From positions 138,590 through 202,589 of the forward strand of contig CAXSGY010000005.1 in assembly GCA_964237235.1 (NCBI GenBank): a stretch of 64,000 nucleotides of DNA. Direction: 5' to 3'. The position numbers and the translations under genes are program-made. The notes beneath the pieces are model-generated. The model ran no database searches. It was given only the letters and a program-made list of their open reading frames with translations, and was not told where the DNA came from. The first letter of the stretch is position 1; every line of letters begins with the position of its first letter. Shown here in pieces: positions 16,543 to 24,697 of this stretch. Origin of the DNA: GCA-002050365 sp964237235 (GTDB lineage: Bacteria > Acidobacteriota > Blastocatellia > Pyrinomonadales > Pyrinomonadaceae).

Positions 16543-16632
16543 TTTAGTTTTTAGTTTTTGGTCTTTTGTTTTTTGTCTATATTCTAAAGACCAAAGACCA
16601 AAAACTAAAAACTAAAAAGTAAAAACTAAAAA
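16543..16632. repeat. Heptad inverted repeat between the metallophosphoesterase gene and pgsA
   Basis: The left arm (about 16543-16569) reads TTTAGTTTTTAGTTTTTGGTC, and the right arm (about 16590-16632) contains inverted AAAACTA and AGACCAA units, 7 bp each. The repeat directly supplies the TAG stop codon of the metallophosphoesterase gene. Confidence 0.85.
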
Positions 16633-17505
16633 CTAATCCAGAATATTGCCCGAATGCAGTTCGAGCAAAGAAATTTCCGGCGGACAGCCGAAGCGGACGG
16701 GCAAAACGACCGTGCCGATGCCGCGCGTAATATAAATTTGCGTTTCCCTGCGCCGGTAGAGACCGCTGGCGAATTTGCGGCGCGGCAAAATCCGTTTTTC
16801 GTCGTCGCGCAGTTTGACCTGTCCGCCGTGCGTGTGTCCGCTCAAAATCAAATCAACTCCGGCGCGCGCCGCGCCGTATAAATTTTTCGGATTATGCGCC
16901 AGAAGAAGTTTCACTTCGTCGGGAAACGAACCGCGCAGAGCCGCGCGCAAATCGGACTTCCCGACCATATAATCGTCCACGCCGCACAGCCAGAAAGATG
17001 CGCCGCGCCCTGTAAAACGAAAACCTTCGTTAATCAAAACCTTGATATTTACGTCGCGCAGACGGCGCGTCACCATTTCCGCGTCCGTCCAGTGGTCGTG
17101 ATTGCCGAGACAGGCGTAAGTTCCGAATTCCGCCTGAAGCGTTCCCAGAACTTTCGCCACCGGCGCGATGTATTCGGTTTCGTGCGAAACGAAATCGCCG
17201 GTCAAAACGAACATATCCGGCTTTAATTGATTGGCGATTTGAACGGCGCGCGAAATATGTTCGAGATTTGTAAACGGGCTGTGATGTAAGTCGGAAAGAT
17301 GAACGATGCGAAAGTTTTCGAGCGTTTTCGGCAGACGTTTTAAGCGAATTTGAATTTTTTCGACGGTTAAAGTATTCGCTTCTTCGAGCGCGTAACGCGC
17401 GACGACCGAAAGATTGCTCGCCAATTCTCTGAACGGCTTGTCCGAACCGACCATCGAGGAAAGTTTTTTCGACAATTTTACTTTTCGTCTCTCGGCAAAT
17501 TTCAT
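16633..17505 (-). CDS. Metallophosphoesterase (calcineurin-like, YkuE/LpxG-like group)
   Basis: A 290-residue protein with the full calcineurin-like metal site: VHLSDLHH, LTGDFVSHE, LGNHDHW, LAHNPK and LSGHTHGG. The long N-terminal lead before the first motif (about 65 residues) and the overall pattern match the COG1408 group, whose members hydrolyse phospholipid or UDP-lipid pyrophosphate bonds. No transmembrane segment is obvious, so the usual N-terminal anchor may be missing. The substrate is not determined. It is followed by pgsA, so a lipid-related role is plausible but inferred. Confidence 0.88.
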   Translation of the reverse strand: MKFAERRKVKLSKKLSSMVGSDKPFRELASNLSVVARYALEEANTLTVEKIQIRLKRLPKTLENFRIVHLSDLHHSPFTNLEHISRAVQIANQLKPDMFVLTGDFVSHETEYIAPVAKVLGTLQAEFGTYACLGNHDHWTDAEMVTRRLRDVNIKVLINEGFRFTGRGASFWLCGVDDYMVGKSDLRAALRGSFPDEVKLLLAHNPKNLYGAARAGVDLILSGHTHGGQVKLRDDEKRILPRRKFASGLYRRRETQIYITRGIGTVVLPVRFGCPPEISLLELHSGNILD

Positions 17506-17936
17506 TTTTCGATAATTTTTTTTCGGCTGAAAATTACGGCAAGCAAACCGATTGTAACTTTTTTGTAAACTAAAAGTCTAGAATTCCCCAATCAAGCCCG
17601 GCAGAATCATTGCGTGTCTTAGTGCAAACAATTAACAAAACTATCCAAATTCCGCTTTTGTCGAGTATGATTTGTGCAAATAATTCATCCCTAATAACTT
17701 GAGAATTCGGTATAATTTATTAGGCTGATTTAATTCGGTATAAATCAAAGTTTAGCAGACAGCCGCTGCAACGTTCCGCAAAAAGCCGGATTGCCGCAGT
17801 CTTGACAGATATGTTAAGCTCGTGAGCTTCCGCTCAAGTCGGCTTGGAGACGGAAAGCTCACGAGCTTAACATATCCGAAGGTCGGCATTCTCGAACTTT
17901 TCGCTCGTAGCATCGTCTCTCTGCCAAACTCGGTGG
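17506..17936. other. Intergenic region with a 21-bp inverted repeat
   Basis: No gene is supported. Inverted arms ATATGTTAAGCTCGTGAGCTT (17809-17829) and their complement (17855-17875) form a long hairpin. On the minus strand a short reading frame ending near 17752 contains CQDCGNPAFCGTLQRL, a possible remnant of an unrecognised gene. The region ends at the GTTAGCC that begins the cassette cluster. Confidence 0.6.
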
Positions 17937-17942
17937 TTAGCC
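17936..17942 (+). other. Left boundary of cassette cluster (GTTAGCC core)
   Basis: GTTAGCC is the exact reverse complement of the GGCTAAC that opens the first attC-like site at 18451. That pairing is expected if the sequence from here to 18558 was one circular integron cassette joined at G/TT. No recognisable attC lies before it. Confidence 0.65.
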
Positions 17943-17978
17943 GCTTCGTGGTAAAACCAAGTGAGCGAAATTGTAAAA

Positions 17979-18437
17979 ATGAAAATCGTGATGCGCTTAG
18001 TCTTTTCATCGCTTCTGGCTTTTCTCGGCTTTAGTTGTTCGGGACACACCGAAAACCAAAACTCACGAATTGAACGGGTAAATATTTCTGACCTTAAAAT
18101 GCCTTCAATTCGACACGAACAGTTAAACGATGACCAATTACGGCGCATCAAAAAACTTCAAGAAACTTTTGCCGAAGTTGACAAATCTTCTTTAGAAACT
18201 TGGATTGACAACTTTAAACGCGATATGAACCCGGACAAAGAAATAGCTGTTTGGGAGCGCATCGCAAAAAATTACACGAAATATATTTCGCAAAGAGAAT
18301 TGTCGCTTGAAGGTAAAGAAGATACTTTAAAGACACTTTTAATGTGTTCGATGTCTTCAGACGAAGAAGATATAAAATTGCTGAAGTTAAAAGTTTTGTC
18401 GCAAGATGAAGCACAAAAAATGTGTCAAGAGTTTTAG
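17979..18437 (+). CDS. Exported, possibly lipoprotein, cassette gene product of unknown function
   Basis: The family is not recognised. The N-terminus has a basic start and the hydrophobic segment LVFSSLLAFLGFSC; the Cys could be a lipidation site, although the lipobox (GFS-C) is imperfect. The remainder is charged and helical, with LRRIKKLQETFAEVDKSSLETW. An alternative GTG start lies at 17961 and another ATG at 17991. It is the only gene between a GTTAGCC boundary and an attC-like site, as expected for a one-gene integron cassette. Confidence 0.65.
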   Translation: MKIVMRLVFSSLLAFLGFSCSGHTENQNSRIERVNISDLKMPSIRHEQLNDDQLRRIKKLQETFAEVDKSSLETWIDNFKRDMNPDKEIAVWERIAKNYTKYISQRELSLEGKEDTLKTLLMCSMSSDEEDIKLLKLKVLSQDEAQKMCQEF

Positions 18438-18450
18438 AAACAAAAGACGC

Positions 18451-18564
18451 GGCTAACAAATCAATGGACGTGAGGGCGAAACAGCGACTTTGTTATTCGG
18501 CTTATCCGTTAAACTTTAACGGGCTTGGCGGCGGTTTCGCCCCACGTCATCTCAATCGTTCGGC
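18451..18564 (+). other. attC-like recombination site 1
   Basis: It opens with GGCTAAC (18451-18457) and closes at ATCGTTCGGC, with the GTT at 18558-18560. The arms ACGTGAGGGCGAAAC and GTTTCGCCCCACGT pair with a single unpaired A, an extrahelical base as in integron attC hairpins. An inner small hairpin CCGTTAAA-C-TTTAACGG is present. The length of 114 bp matches the other sites in this window. Confidence 0.8.
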
Positions 18565-18630
18565 GCGTCTTGGTGAAATTCGACAGCCTCGAATCGGAAT
18601 GAGAAAAACTATGCTAAACTTTGAGATATA

Positions 18631-19112
18631 ATGGCAGATGAATTACTCAAAGTTTACATCGAAACCACTATTGTCAGTTATTTGACAGCCCGACCGAGCA
18701 GGGATTTAATTCTTGCCGCTCATCAGCAAATAACACTTGAATGGTGGGAGAGGCGGCGGATGGACTTCGATTTATATACTTCGCAGTTTGTCATTCAGGA
18801 AGCGAGTGCCGGAGAAGCGGCAATGGCACAAAAGCGGCTTGAATCTCTTGACGAAATTCCTTTACTGGCAGTCAGTCAGGAAGCTCTTGATTTAGCTCGC
18901 GCTTAACTGAAAAAGGACCGCTGCCGGAAAAGGCAAATGTTGACGCTTTGCACGTGGCGGTTGCCGCCGGCAATGGGATGGATTATTTGCTGACTTGGAA
19001 TTGCAAACACATTGCCAACGCCGAAATGCAAAGCGGCATCGGGAAATTTTGTCGCGCGGCAGGATTCGAGCCGCCGGTAATTTGCACGCCGGAAGAACTC
19101 TTAGGAAGTTGA
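18631..19112 (+). pseudogene. PIN-domain toxin (VapC-like), frameshifted
   Basis: The first frame reads KVYIETTIVSYLTARPSRD, the start of a PIN domain with the first catalytic acid, up to a TAA at 18904-18906. The protein clearly continues in another frame from about 18909 (TEKGPLPEKANVDALHVAVAAG, then DYLLTWNCKHIAN) to a TGA at 19110-19112, supplying the later PIN acids. A one-base loss near 18903 explains the break; a sequencing error cannot be excluded. Intact it would be about 160 residues. PIN toxins are ribonucleases and common passengers of integron cassettes. Confidence 0.8.
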
Positions 19113-19116
19113 AATT

Positions 19117-19299
19117 ATGTGGAAAGACGAAATAGTTGAAGACGTGCGGCGAGTGCGCGACGAATATGCGGCAAAGTTTAACTACGACTTTGATGCAATT
19201 TACGAGGACATCAAAACTCAGGAAAAGCAGACCGAGCGTAAAATCGTTTCTTTACCGCCGAAGAAAGCACAGTTGCCTGAAATAGAAAAGGCATATTGA
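19117..19299 (+). CDS. Small partner protein of the PIN toxin (probable antitoxin)
   Basis: A 60-residue protein starting 4 bp after the PIN stop, with AGGAAG as a ribosome site. The sequence MWKDEIVEDVRRVRDEYAAKFNYDFDAIYEDI, then a charged linker and SLPPKK, looks like a small toxin partner. Helical and strongly charged, it has no recognisable DNA-binding motif. Function as an antitoxin is inferred from adjacency and size only. Confidence 0.6.
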   Translation: MWKDEIVEDVRRVRDEYAAKFNYDFDAIYEDIKTQEKQTERKIVSLPPKKAQLPEIEKAY

Positions 19300-19311
19300 A
19301 TCAAACACCGC

Positions 19312-19423
19312 GCCTAACAAATCAATGGATGTGAGCGCGGGCAGCGACTTTCTTATGAAACGTCTTTGGTGAAATGTTGGCTTGCGTGTTGCCGCCCGCG
19401 TCACGTCATCTCAAACGTTCAGC
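19312..19423 (+). other. attC-like recombination site 2
   Basis: It opens with GCCTAAC (19312-19318) and closes with TCAAACGTTCAGC, with the core GTT at 19417-19419. The arms GTGAGCGCGGGC and GCCCGCGTCAC pair with one unpaired G. The opening GCCTAAC pairs with the previous cassette start GTTCGGC with one mismatch. Length is 112 bp. Confidence 0.8.
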
Positions 19424-19502
19424 ATCTATCTTTTGCTCTTTGAAAGTTTGAAATTTAGGATAAGTTTCTGTATCTTCTTTGTAGAGACCGAAGAGGTGCG
19501 TG

Positions 19503-19745
19503 ATGAAAGTTCAAGTTCAAAAGTGGGGCAACAGTTTAGCCCTTAGAATTCCAAAATCTTTTGCAGTCGAATCAAATATCGGTCAGGGTTCAACTGTCGA
19601 AATTTCTCTTGAAAACGGCAGAATTATTGTTTTTCCCGTTGCCGAGCCGGAGTTTTCGCTTGACGAAATGTTGGCGCAAATTACCGCCGAAAACTTACAC
19701 GGCGAAATTGATTCGGGCGGCTCTGTCGGTCAGGAGGCGTGTTAA
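19503..19745 (+). CDS. mazE: MazE-type antitoxin (SpoVT/AbrB fold)
   Basis: An 80-residue protein starting KVQVQKWGNSLALRIPKSFA, the canonical MazE/AbrB swapped-hairpin motif, with a C-terminal acidic tail (EPEFSLDEMLAQITAEN) that would bind and block MazF. AGAGG lies about 8 bases before the chosen ATG; a GTG one codon upstream is less likely. The stop overlaps the toxin start by one base. It is the first gene of the third cassette. Confidence 0.9.
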   Translation: MKVQVQKWGNSLALRIPKSFAVESNIGQGSTVEISLENGRIIVFPVAEPEFSLDEMLAQITAENLHGEIDSGGSVGQEAC

Positions 19746-20074
19746 TGCCTTACGTTCCGACGCGCGGAGATGCAATCTGGATCAATTTCAATCCGCAAGC
19801 CGGACACGAACAAGCCGGCAGACGACCCGCAATCGTTTTATCGCCGCAAAGCTATAACGGCAAAGTCGGTTTATGTTTGCTCTGTCCGATTACAAATCAA
19901 GTTAAAGGTTATCCGTTTGAAGTTTTGATTCCGACCGGCTCAGGAGTAACGGGCGCAATTTTATCAGATCAAGCGAAAAGTTTAGACTGGCGCGTCAGAA
20001 ACGCAGAATTTATTGCCGATTTACCCGAAGCCGTAATAATCGAAGTGCTGAAGAAATTAAAGTCCCTGTTATAA
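19745..20074 (+). CDS. mazF: MazF-type mRNA interferase toxin
   Basis: A 109-residue endoribonuclease of the MazF family. It begins YVPTRGDAIWINFNPQAGHEQAGRRPAIVLS, then LLCPITNQVKGYPFEV and ILSDQAKSLDWRVR, matching the GD-x-W, GR-RP-xVLS and ITxxxKGYPFEV signatures including the catalytic Arg and Thr positions. AGGAGG lies 7 bases upstream of the ATG, which overlaps the mazE stop (TAATG). As the second gene of a two-gene cassette it should be coupled to its antitoxin. Confidence 0.93.
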   Translation: MPYVPTRGDAIWINFNPQAGHEQAGRRPAIVLSPQSYNGKVGLCLLCPITNQVKGYPFEVLIPTGSGVTGAILSDQAKSLDWRVRNAEFIADLPEAVIIEVLKKLKSLL

Positions 20075-20081
20075 ACGCAAT

Positions 20082-20190
20082 ACCGAACAAATCAATGGAT
20101 GTGAGCGCGCAATAAAAATTTTTTTAAGGTGGCGGCTGACTCAATCTATTTGAAAGGCTTGTTTCGCCTGCGTTATTTTGACTGTTCGAT
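20082..20190 (+). other. attC-like site 3, right half diverged
   Basis: The left half ACCGAACAAATCAATGGATG (20082 on) is shared with the other sites. The usual right half (CACGTCATCTCAAACGTT) is not found; GTTCGAT at 20184-20190 gives the expected total length of 109 bp and pairs partly with ACCGAAC. It is probably decayed or replaced. Confidence 0.55.
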
Positions 20191-20619
20191 GATTTTGCCG
20201 CCGGACTGATTTGTCTTTTTTACATAGTTCTCGATAAATCTGCTTGAGGCAAAATTGAATGATCTTCAAAATTAGTCTGATCGGTCTGCTTCGCGCCGGT
20301 AAAGGCACCGGCTGATTACGAACCCGCCAAACACACTGTTTATACGAAAGACAAAATGCCCGATGAAACCTGTCAGGAAATTGAAAAACTACTCGTTTTC
20401 GATTAACCGTTCCGATGGAATGCGACTTTATTTTAACGATATTTCTATCAACAATGGGCTTTCATAAAACTATTTTTTAAGTTTTCAAATATCTTTCCGG
20501 CAGAAATTAATTTTTAATTCAATTCAAGCCGTTTGAGCGCATTGATTTGTCTCGATTCATCATCAAACATTTGTCTTTTCGAGCGAAGCGGTCAAGACTA
20601 TTAGCGAACGCGATTTGTG
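20191..20619. other. Intergenic remnants after the cassette cluster
   Basis: No intact gene is seen. A start-less reading frame (about 20281-20406, +) ends KDKMPDETCQEIEKLLVFD and may be the tail of a lost gene. The rest is AT-rich without recognisable sites. Confidence 0.4.
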
Positions 20620-22500
20620 ATGAATACTCTGAACACGGCATCTCTGGTTAATCTTTTGGGCTTCACGGTCGGCGCGGCACTCTACGCACTGCTGCTCGTG
20701 ATGATCGCGCGTTACAGGCAGACGAAGACGAGATTTTCGGTTGATTGGCTGTTGCTGGCGACGGCAATTTTGGGTTCGCTCTGGAACGTCATTGAGCTGG
20801 ACGCTTTTTTTTGGAATGATTTCGGGTTTCGTCAATCAACGCCGTTTTTATCGGCGATTTCTTATTCGGCACTCGGATTTTTGCCGTCGGTCGTCGTTCA
20901 TTCGGCGCGGAACAGTTCCGGGACGAAAACGAAAAGCGGTCTTTATTTAACCGTCGCGGCTTACGTTTTGAGCGTTTTAGCAAGCGTTTTGCATTTTCGG
21001 TCGGCGTTTGCCGAAAACGTCGCGCCGTCGGGTTTGGCTTTGCAGATTTTGACCGTCGGCTCGCTCGCGCTGCTGGGCGGCTTGCTCGTTTTTAACTTCA
21101 AACAAACGCTTGAAAGAAAAACTATTTGGGCGGCGGCGTTGTTGATTTTCGCCGTGTCGGCTCTGCATCTGAATTCGCACGCCGAAGACGCTTCGTGGCT
21201 CGTCGAACTTGTCGCGCATCAATCTTCGCTGCCGCTCGTTTTGGCGATTCTCTTGCAGGATTACCGTTTCGCCTTCGCCGATTTATTTTTGAAACGCGCG
21301 CTATCCCTGCTTTTGCTCGCGCTGACGGCTTTTGGTTTGTATGTTTTCGCCGCCGCGCCGCTGCTCGATCTGCACGCGGCGCACGAAAAAAACGACGTGC
21401 AGGCGATTAGCCTTCTGCTCGTTTTCTGGATCGCCACCGCGCTCGCCTATCCGTCGCTGCACCGGTTCGCCGTCTGGCTGGTTGATAAAATCATTCTGCG
21501 CCGCGCCGATTATGAGAAGCTGCGAACGGAAATCGCCCGGCTGCTCGAACGCGAAAACGAAACGGAAACAATTCTCGAAAAGGTTTGCGAAAAAATCGCG
21601 GCGGCTTTGACGGCGGCGGACGCAAATTGGACGGAGATTCGGGAAAATCAAATTTTCATCGTCGAGTTCGCGCCGGACAGCGCGGAGATTTTCGTGCCGA
21701 CGGTCGAAACGCCGTTTTATAAAATCCGTTTGAAAAATTTCAGCGGCGGGCGCAGGCTTCTTTCCGACGAAATCGAAACGCTCGAAGCGGTCGCGTTTCT
21801 GACCGCGCGGCGGATTGACGCGCTGCGCGTCACGCACGAACGCTACGGACGGCAAATCCGCGAACAGGAATTTTCAAAGCTCGCCGCCGAAGCGCAGTTG
21901 ACCGCTTTGCGGGCGCAAATCAATCCGCATTTTCTCTTTAACGCCTTAACGACCATCGGTTATTTAATCAACGCCGCGCCCGATAAAGCATTTGAAACGC
22001 TGATGAAATTGACCGCACTTTTGCGCCGCGTTTTGAATTCAAAAGGCGAATTTTCGACGCTCGGCGAAGAAATTCGCCTGATCGAATCTTATTTGGAAAT
22101 CGAACAGGCGCGGTTTGAAGAGCGTCTGGAAATTGAAATAAAAATCGCCAAAGATTTGGAAGCGACGCGCGTGCCGTCTCTGATTTTGCAGCCGCTCGTC
22201 GAAAACGCCGTCAAACACGGCATTTCAAAATCGAAAGCGGGCGGCAAAGTTTCTATTTCCGCCAACGTCGAAAGCGCAAACGGCGAAGTTTTCTTAAATC
22301 TGGAAGTTTTCAACAGCGGCGCGGATTCGTCTCTGGAAATTTTCACGCCGGAGACGAGTTCGGGTATCGGATTGAATAACATCGAACAAAGACTGCGAAA
22401 TTATTACGGCGGCGCGGCGCGTCTGACCGTCGAAAGCGAAGCGAAAAAAGGCACGACGGCGCGCATTAAACTTCCCGTGGCGACTTCGCAGAAAATTTAA
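20620..22500 (+). CDS. LytS/YehU-type membrane sensor histidine kinase
   Basis: A 626-residue protein with about seven to eight N-terminal hydrophobic segments (residues about 1-290), a GAF-like middle part, and a His_kinase domain: QLTALRAQINPHFLFNALTTIG, with the phosphoacceptor His at about residue 437. It ends in an ATPase domain with LILQPLVENAVKHGI and GIGLNNIEQRL. This family usually signals to a LytTR response regulator encoded next door, but the next gene is truA, so the kinase is orphaned here. A GTG one codon upstream is possible. The signal is unknown. Confidence 0.9.
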   Translation: MNTLNTASLVNLLGFTVGAALYALLLVMIARYRQTKTRFSVDWLLLATAILGSLWNVIELDAFFWNDFGFRQSTPFLSAISYSALGFLPSVVVHSARNSSGTKTKSGLYLTVAAYVLSVLASVLHFRSAFAENVAPSGLALQILTVGSLALLGGLLVFNFKQTLERKTIWAAALLIFAVSALHLNSHAEDASWLVELVAHQSSLPLVLAILLQDYRFAFADLFLKRALSLLLLALTAFGLYVFAAAPLLDLHAAHEKNDVQAISLLLVFWIATALAYPSLHRFAVWLVDKIILRRADYEKLRTEIARLLERENETETILEKVCEKIAAALTAADANWTEIRENQIFIVEFAPDSAEIFVPTVETPFYKIRLKNFSGGRRLLSDEIETLEAVAFLTARRIDALRVTHERYGRQIREQEFSKLAAEAQLTALRAQINPHFLFNALTTIGYLINAAPDKAFETLMKLTALLRRVLNSKGEFSTLGEEIRLIESYLEIEQARFEERLEIEIKIAKDLEATRVPSLILQPLVENAVKHGISKSKAGGKVSISANVESANGEVFLNLEVFNSGADSSLEIFTPETSSGIGLNNIEQRLRNYYGGAARLTVESEAKKGTTARIKLPVATSQKI

Positions 22501-22604
22501 GAAAATTAACAGGGATGAAGAGGATAATCGGAATACTTTTTGATTTATTTTTCGACAATTTCCTAAAAAAATCCATTACATCCTGTTCATCCCTGTTAAT
22601 TTTC
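22501..22604. repeat. Inverted repeat (AACAGGGATGAA type) between the kinase gene and truA
   Basis: Arms 22501-22525 and 22580-22604 are reverse complements with one mismatch in 25 bp. They can be read in 7-bp steps (GGGATGA, AGAGGAT, AATCGGA). The repeat starts directly after the kinase stop codon and ends about 20 bases before truA. Confidence 0.85.
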
Positions 22605-22625
22605 CGTTTGTTTTTGGATTTATTT

Positions 22626-23414
22626 ATGCACACTTGGAAACTCGAAATCGAATACGAAGGCACGCGCTATCGCGGCTGGCAGATTCAGCACAACGCCAAC
22701 ACGATTCAGGGCGAAATACAAAAAGCCGCTTATCAATTATTTTCCGGCAAAGTCGAAATCGGCGGCGCGGGACGCACCGACGCGGGCGTTCACGCCGCGC
22801 AGCAGTTCGCGCATTTGCGCGTTTCCGAATTGAAAGCGAACATCACGCCGCGCCAAATTCAATTCGGCTTTAACGATCTTTTGCCGCACGACATCAACGT
22901 CAAGCGAGTTTTGAACGCGCCGGAAATGTTCGACGCGCGGCGCGATGCGGTCGCCAGATTTTATCTATACCAAATCTCGACGCGCCGCACGGCGTTCGCT
23001 AAAAATTTCGTGTGGTGGATTAAAGACGATTTGAAAATCAACCAGATGAAGGAAGCGGCGGAGTTGCTCGCCGGCAAACATGATTTCTTTTCGTTTTGCG
23101 AAATTGACGAAACGAAAAAGCAGTCAACGATTGTCAAAGTCGAATCGGCGGAGATTTTTCAAAGCGGCGATTTGGTTTGTTTCCGCATCGGCGCGTCGCA
23201 CTTTTTGTGGAAAATGGTTCGTCGAATCGTCGGAATGCTCGCCGAGGTCGGACGCGGCAACGCTTCAATCGCGGATTTTGAACGGCTTTTGAAATTTCAA
23301 ACGAACGCCGCCGCCAAATTTACCGCGCCGCCGTCGGGTTTGTTTTTAGAAAAAGTTTTATACAAAGGCGATCAGCCGACGACCGAACACAAATCTTTGT
23401 TTCCGGTTTTTTAG
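22626..23414 (+). CDS. truA: tRNA pseudouridine(38-40) synthase TruA
   Basis: Converts uridines 38-40 of the tRNA anticodon arm to pseudouridine. The catalytic motif GGAGRTDAGVHA is intact, and the flanking KLEIEYEGTRYRGWQIQ start and the WKMVRRIVGML segment near the C-terminus are typical. I chose the ATG at 22626 because MHTWKLEIEYEG aligns with family starts; the open frame runs upstream only through repeat DNA. The protein has 262 residues, a normal length. Confidence 0.95.
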   Translation: MHTWKLEIEYEGTRYRGWQIQHNANTIQGEIQKAAYQLFSGKVEIGGAGRTDAGVHAAQQFAHLRVSELKANITPRQIQFGFNDLLPHDINVKRVLNAPEMFDARRDAVARFYLYQISTRRTAFAKNFVWWIKDDLKINQMKEAAELLAGKHDFFSFCEIDETKKQSTIVKVESAEIFQSGDLVCFRIGASHFLWKMVRRIVGMLAEVGRGNASIADFERLLKFQTNAAAKFTAPPSGLFLEKVLYKGDQPTTEHKSLFPVF

Positions 23415-23475
23415 CTCAATTTGAAATCTCGGATAATTTGTGCCAAATTCAAATTACAAAAGGAGAGAAGAAATT

Positions 23476-23832
23476 ATGGCTGATCCGGTTATCGGACAAT
23501 TATACGTAGTAACGGCGGAAACCGCGCAGGGAACGGTGACGATTGATGTCGAAACGGGCAGAAAATTGGTTTTGGCGTTGGAAGACAAAGGCGTTGACAT
23601 CTTGCACCGCTGCGGCGGAAACGCGAAATGCACGACGTGCCGGGTCGAAATTTTAGCGGGCGATCCGGGCGAAATCGGCGATGCCGAACGCACTATTCTG
23701 GCGACGAAAACCGATTTGAGCGACCACACGCGCCTTTCGTGCCAGGTGCGCGTGACAGACGATCTGCACGTCAAAGTCGTTCGTCAGGCAAGCGTCGAAG
23801 GCATTGACGCGGGCGGACGACCGGCGGAATAA
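23476..23832 (+). CDS. 2Fe-2S ferredoxin
   Basis: A 118-residue electron carrier. The cluster ligands follow the plant/adrenodoxin-like pattern: Cys46, Cys52 and Cys55 (RCGGNAKCTTCRVE) and Cys89 (LSCQV). The fold markers VTIDVETGRKLVLALEDKGVDI and GEIGDAERTIL support a stand-alone ferredoxin of the 2Fe-2S superfamily. AGGAGAG precedes the ATG at 23476. The partner reductase or oxygenase is not in the window. Confidence 0.92.
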   Translation: MADPVIGQLYVVTAETAQGTVTIDVETGRKLVLALEDKGVDILHRCGGNAKCTTCRVEILAGDPGEIGDAERTILATKTDLSDHTRLSCQVRVTDDLHVKVVRQASVEGIDAGGRPAE

Positions 23833-23835
23833 GGT

Positions 23836-23914
23836 AGTGAGCAGCGAGCGGTTAGCAATCGGCAGTTAAAATCTTCGTCATTTACTGCTGACTGCTAACC
23901 GCTCGCTGCTCACT
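23836..23914. repeat. Heptad inverted repeat between the ferredoxin and sod genes
   Basis: Arms 23836-23866 and 23884-23914 are reverse complements with about two mismatches in 31 bp. The left arm divides into GTGAGCA, GCGAGCG, GTTAGCA and ATCGGCA. It may end ferredoxin transcripts. Confidence 0.85.
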
Positions 23915-23944
23915 AAAACTATAAAGGAGACAAAAGAATAAATT

Positions 23945-24583
23945 ATGGCAAACGAAGCATTAGAACAAACATATCCATTTGAACTGCCCGCGCTTTCGTA
24001 TGATTACGACGCGCTCGAAGCGGCGATTGACGCGGAAACGATGAAGCTGCATCACGACAAACATCATCAGGCGTATGTTGATAAATTAAACGAAGCAGTC
24101 GGCAAAAACAGCGATTTGCAGCAGAAAACGCTCGCCGAAATTTTAAAGGATTTAGACGCGGTGCCGGAAGACATCCGCGCGCAGGTTCGCAACAACGGCG
24201 GCGGACACGCCAATCATTCGATGTTCTGGACGATTATGAGCGCGGACGGCGGCGAACCCGAAGGCGAGCTGGCAACGGCGATTGACGAGGCGTTCGGTTC
24301 GTTCGACGATTTCAAAACGAAATTCAACGACGCGGGCGTAAAGCAATTCGGTTCGGGCTGGGTTTTCGTCACCGTCGGCAGCGGCGGCAAATTGGAAATC
24401 GCTTCCGCGCCGAATCAGGATACGCCGCTTCACAAAAGCGTCGAGCCTTTGTTCGGCAACGACGTTTGGGAACACGCGTATTATCTGAAATATCAAAACA
24501 AGCGTCCCGATTATTTGAAGGCGTGGTGGGAAGTCGCCGATTGGAGCGCGATTGGCGAACGCTATACGAAATTGAAAGGTTAA
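23945..24583 (+). CDS. Superoxide dismutase, Fe/Mn type
   Basis: Cytoplasmic-type superoxide dismutase of 212 residues without a signal peptide. It shows the metal-ligand His motif LHHDKHHQAYVDKLN, the GGGHANHSMFW segment, the FGSGWVFV strand and DVWEHAYYLKY with Asp and His ligands. Fe or Mn preference cannot be settled by eye. AAGGAGA precedes the ATG. A hairpin terminator follows. Confidence 0.96.
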   Translation: MANEALEQTYPFELPALSYDYDALEAAIDAETMKLHHDKHHQAYVDKLNEAVGKNSDLQQKTLAEILKDLDAVPEDIRAQVRNNGGGHANHSMFWTIMSADGGEPEGELATAIDEAFGSFDDFKTKFNDAGVKQFGSGWVFVTVGSGGKLEIASAPNQDTPLHKSVEPLFGNDVWEHAYYLKYQNKRPDYLKAWWEVADWSAIGERYTKLKG

Positions 24584-24600
24584 ATAAACTTTTTCAACGA

Positions 24601-24641
24601 AAAAAGTCCGCGTGTTCTTAATGAAAAAACGCGGACTTTTT
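24601..24641 (+). terminator. Rho-independent terminator after sod
   Basis: The stem AAAAAGTCCGCGT/ACGCGGACTTTTT (24601-24613 with 24629-24641) has a GC-rich core and runs into Ts, 17 bp beyond the sod stop codon. Confidence 0.85.
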
Positions 24642-24697
24642 TCTGCTCGAAATATCTGATGCGCTGATTGGAAAACGCGGCAGCAGACTGATTTGTC

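Noticed and set aside
20281..20406. Frame ending KDKMPDETCQEIEKLLVFD as a possible small gene
   Set aside because: It has no start codon after the preceding stop and no homologue that I recognise; it is mentioned only as a possible remnant.
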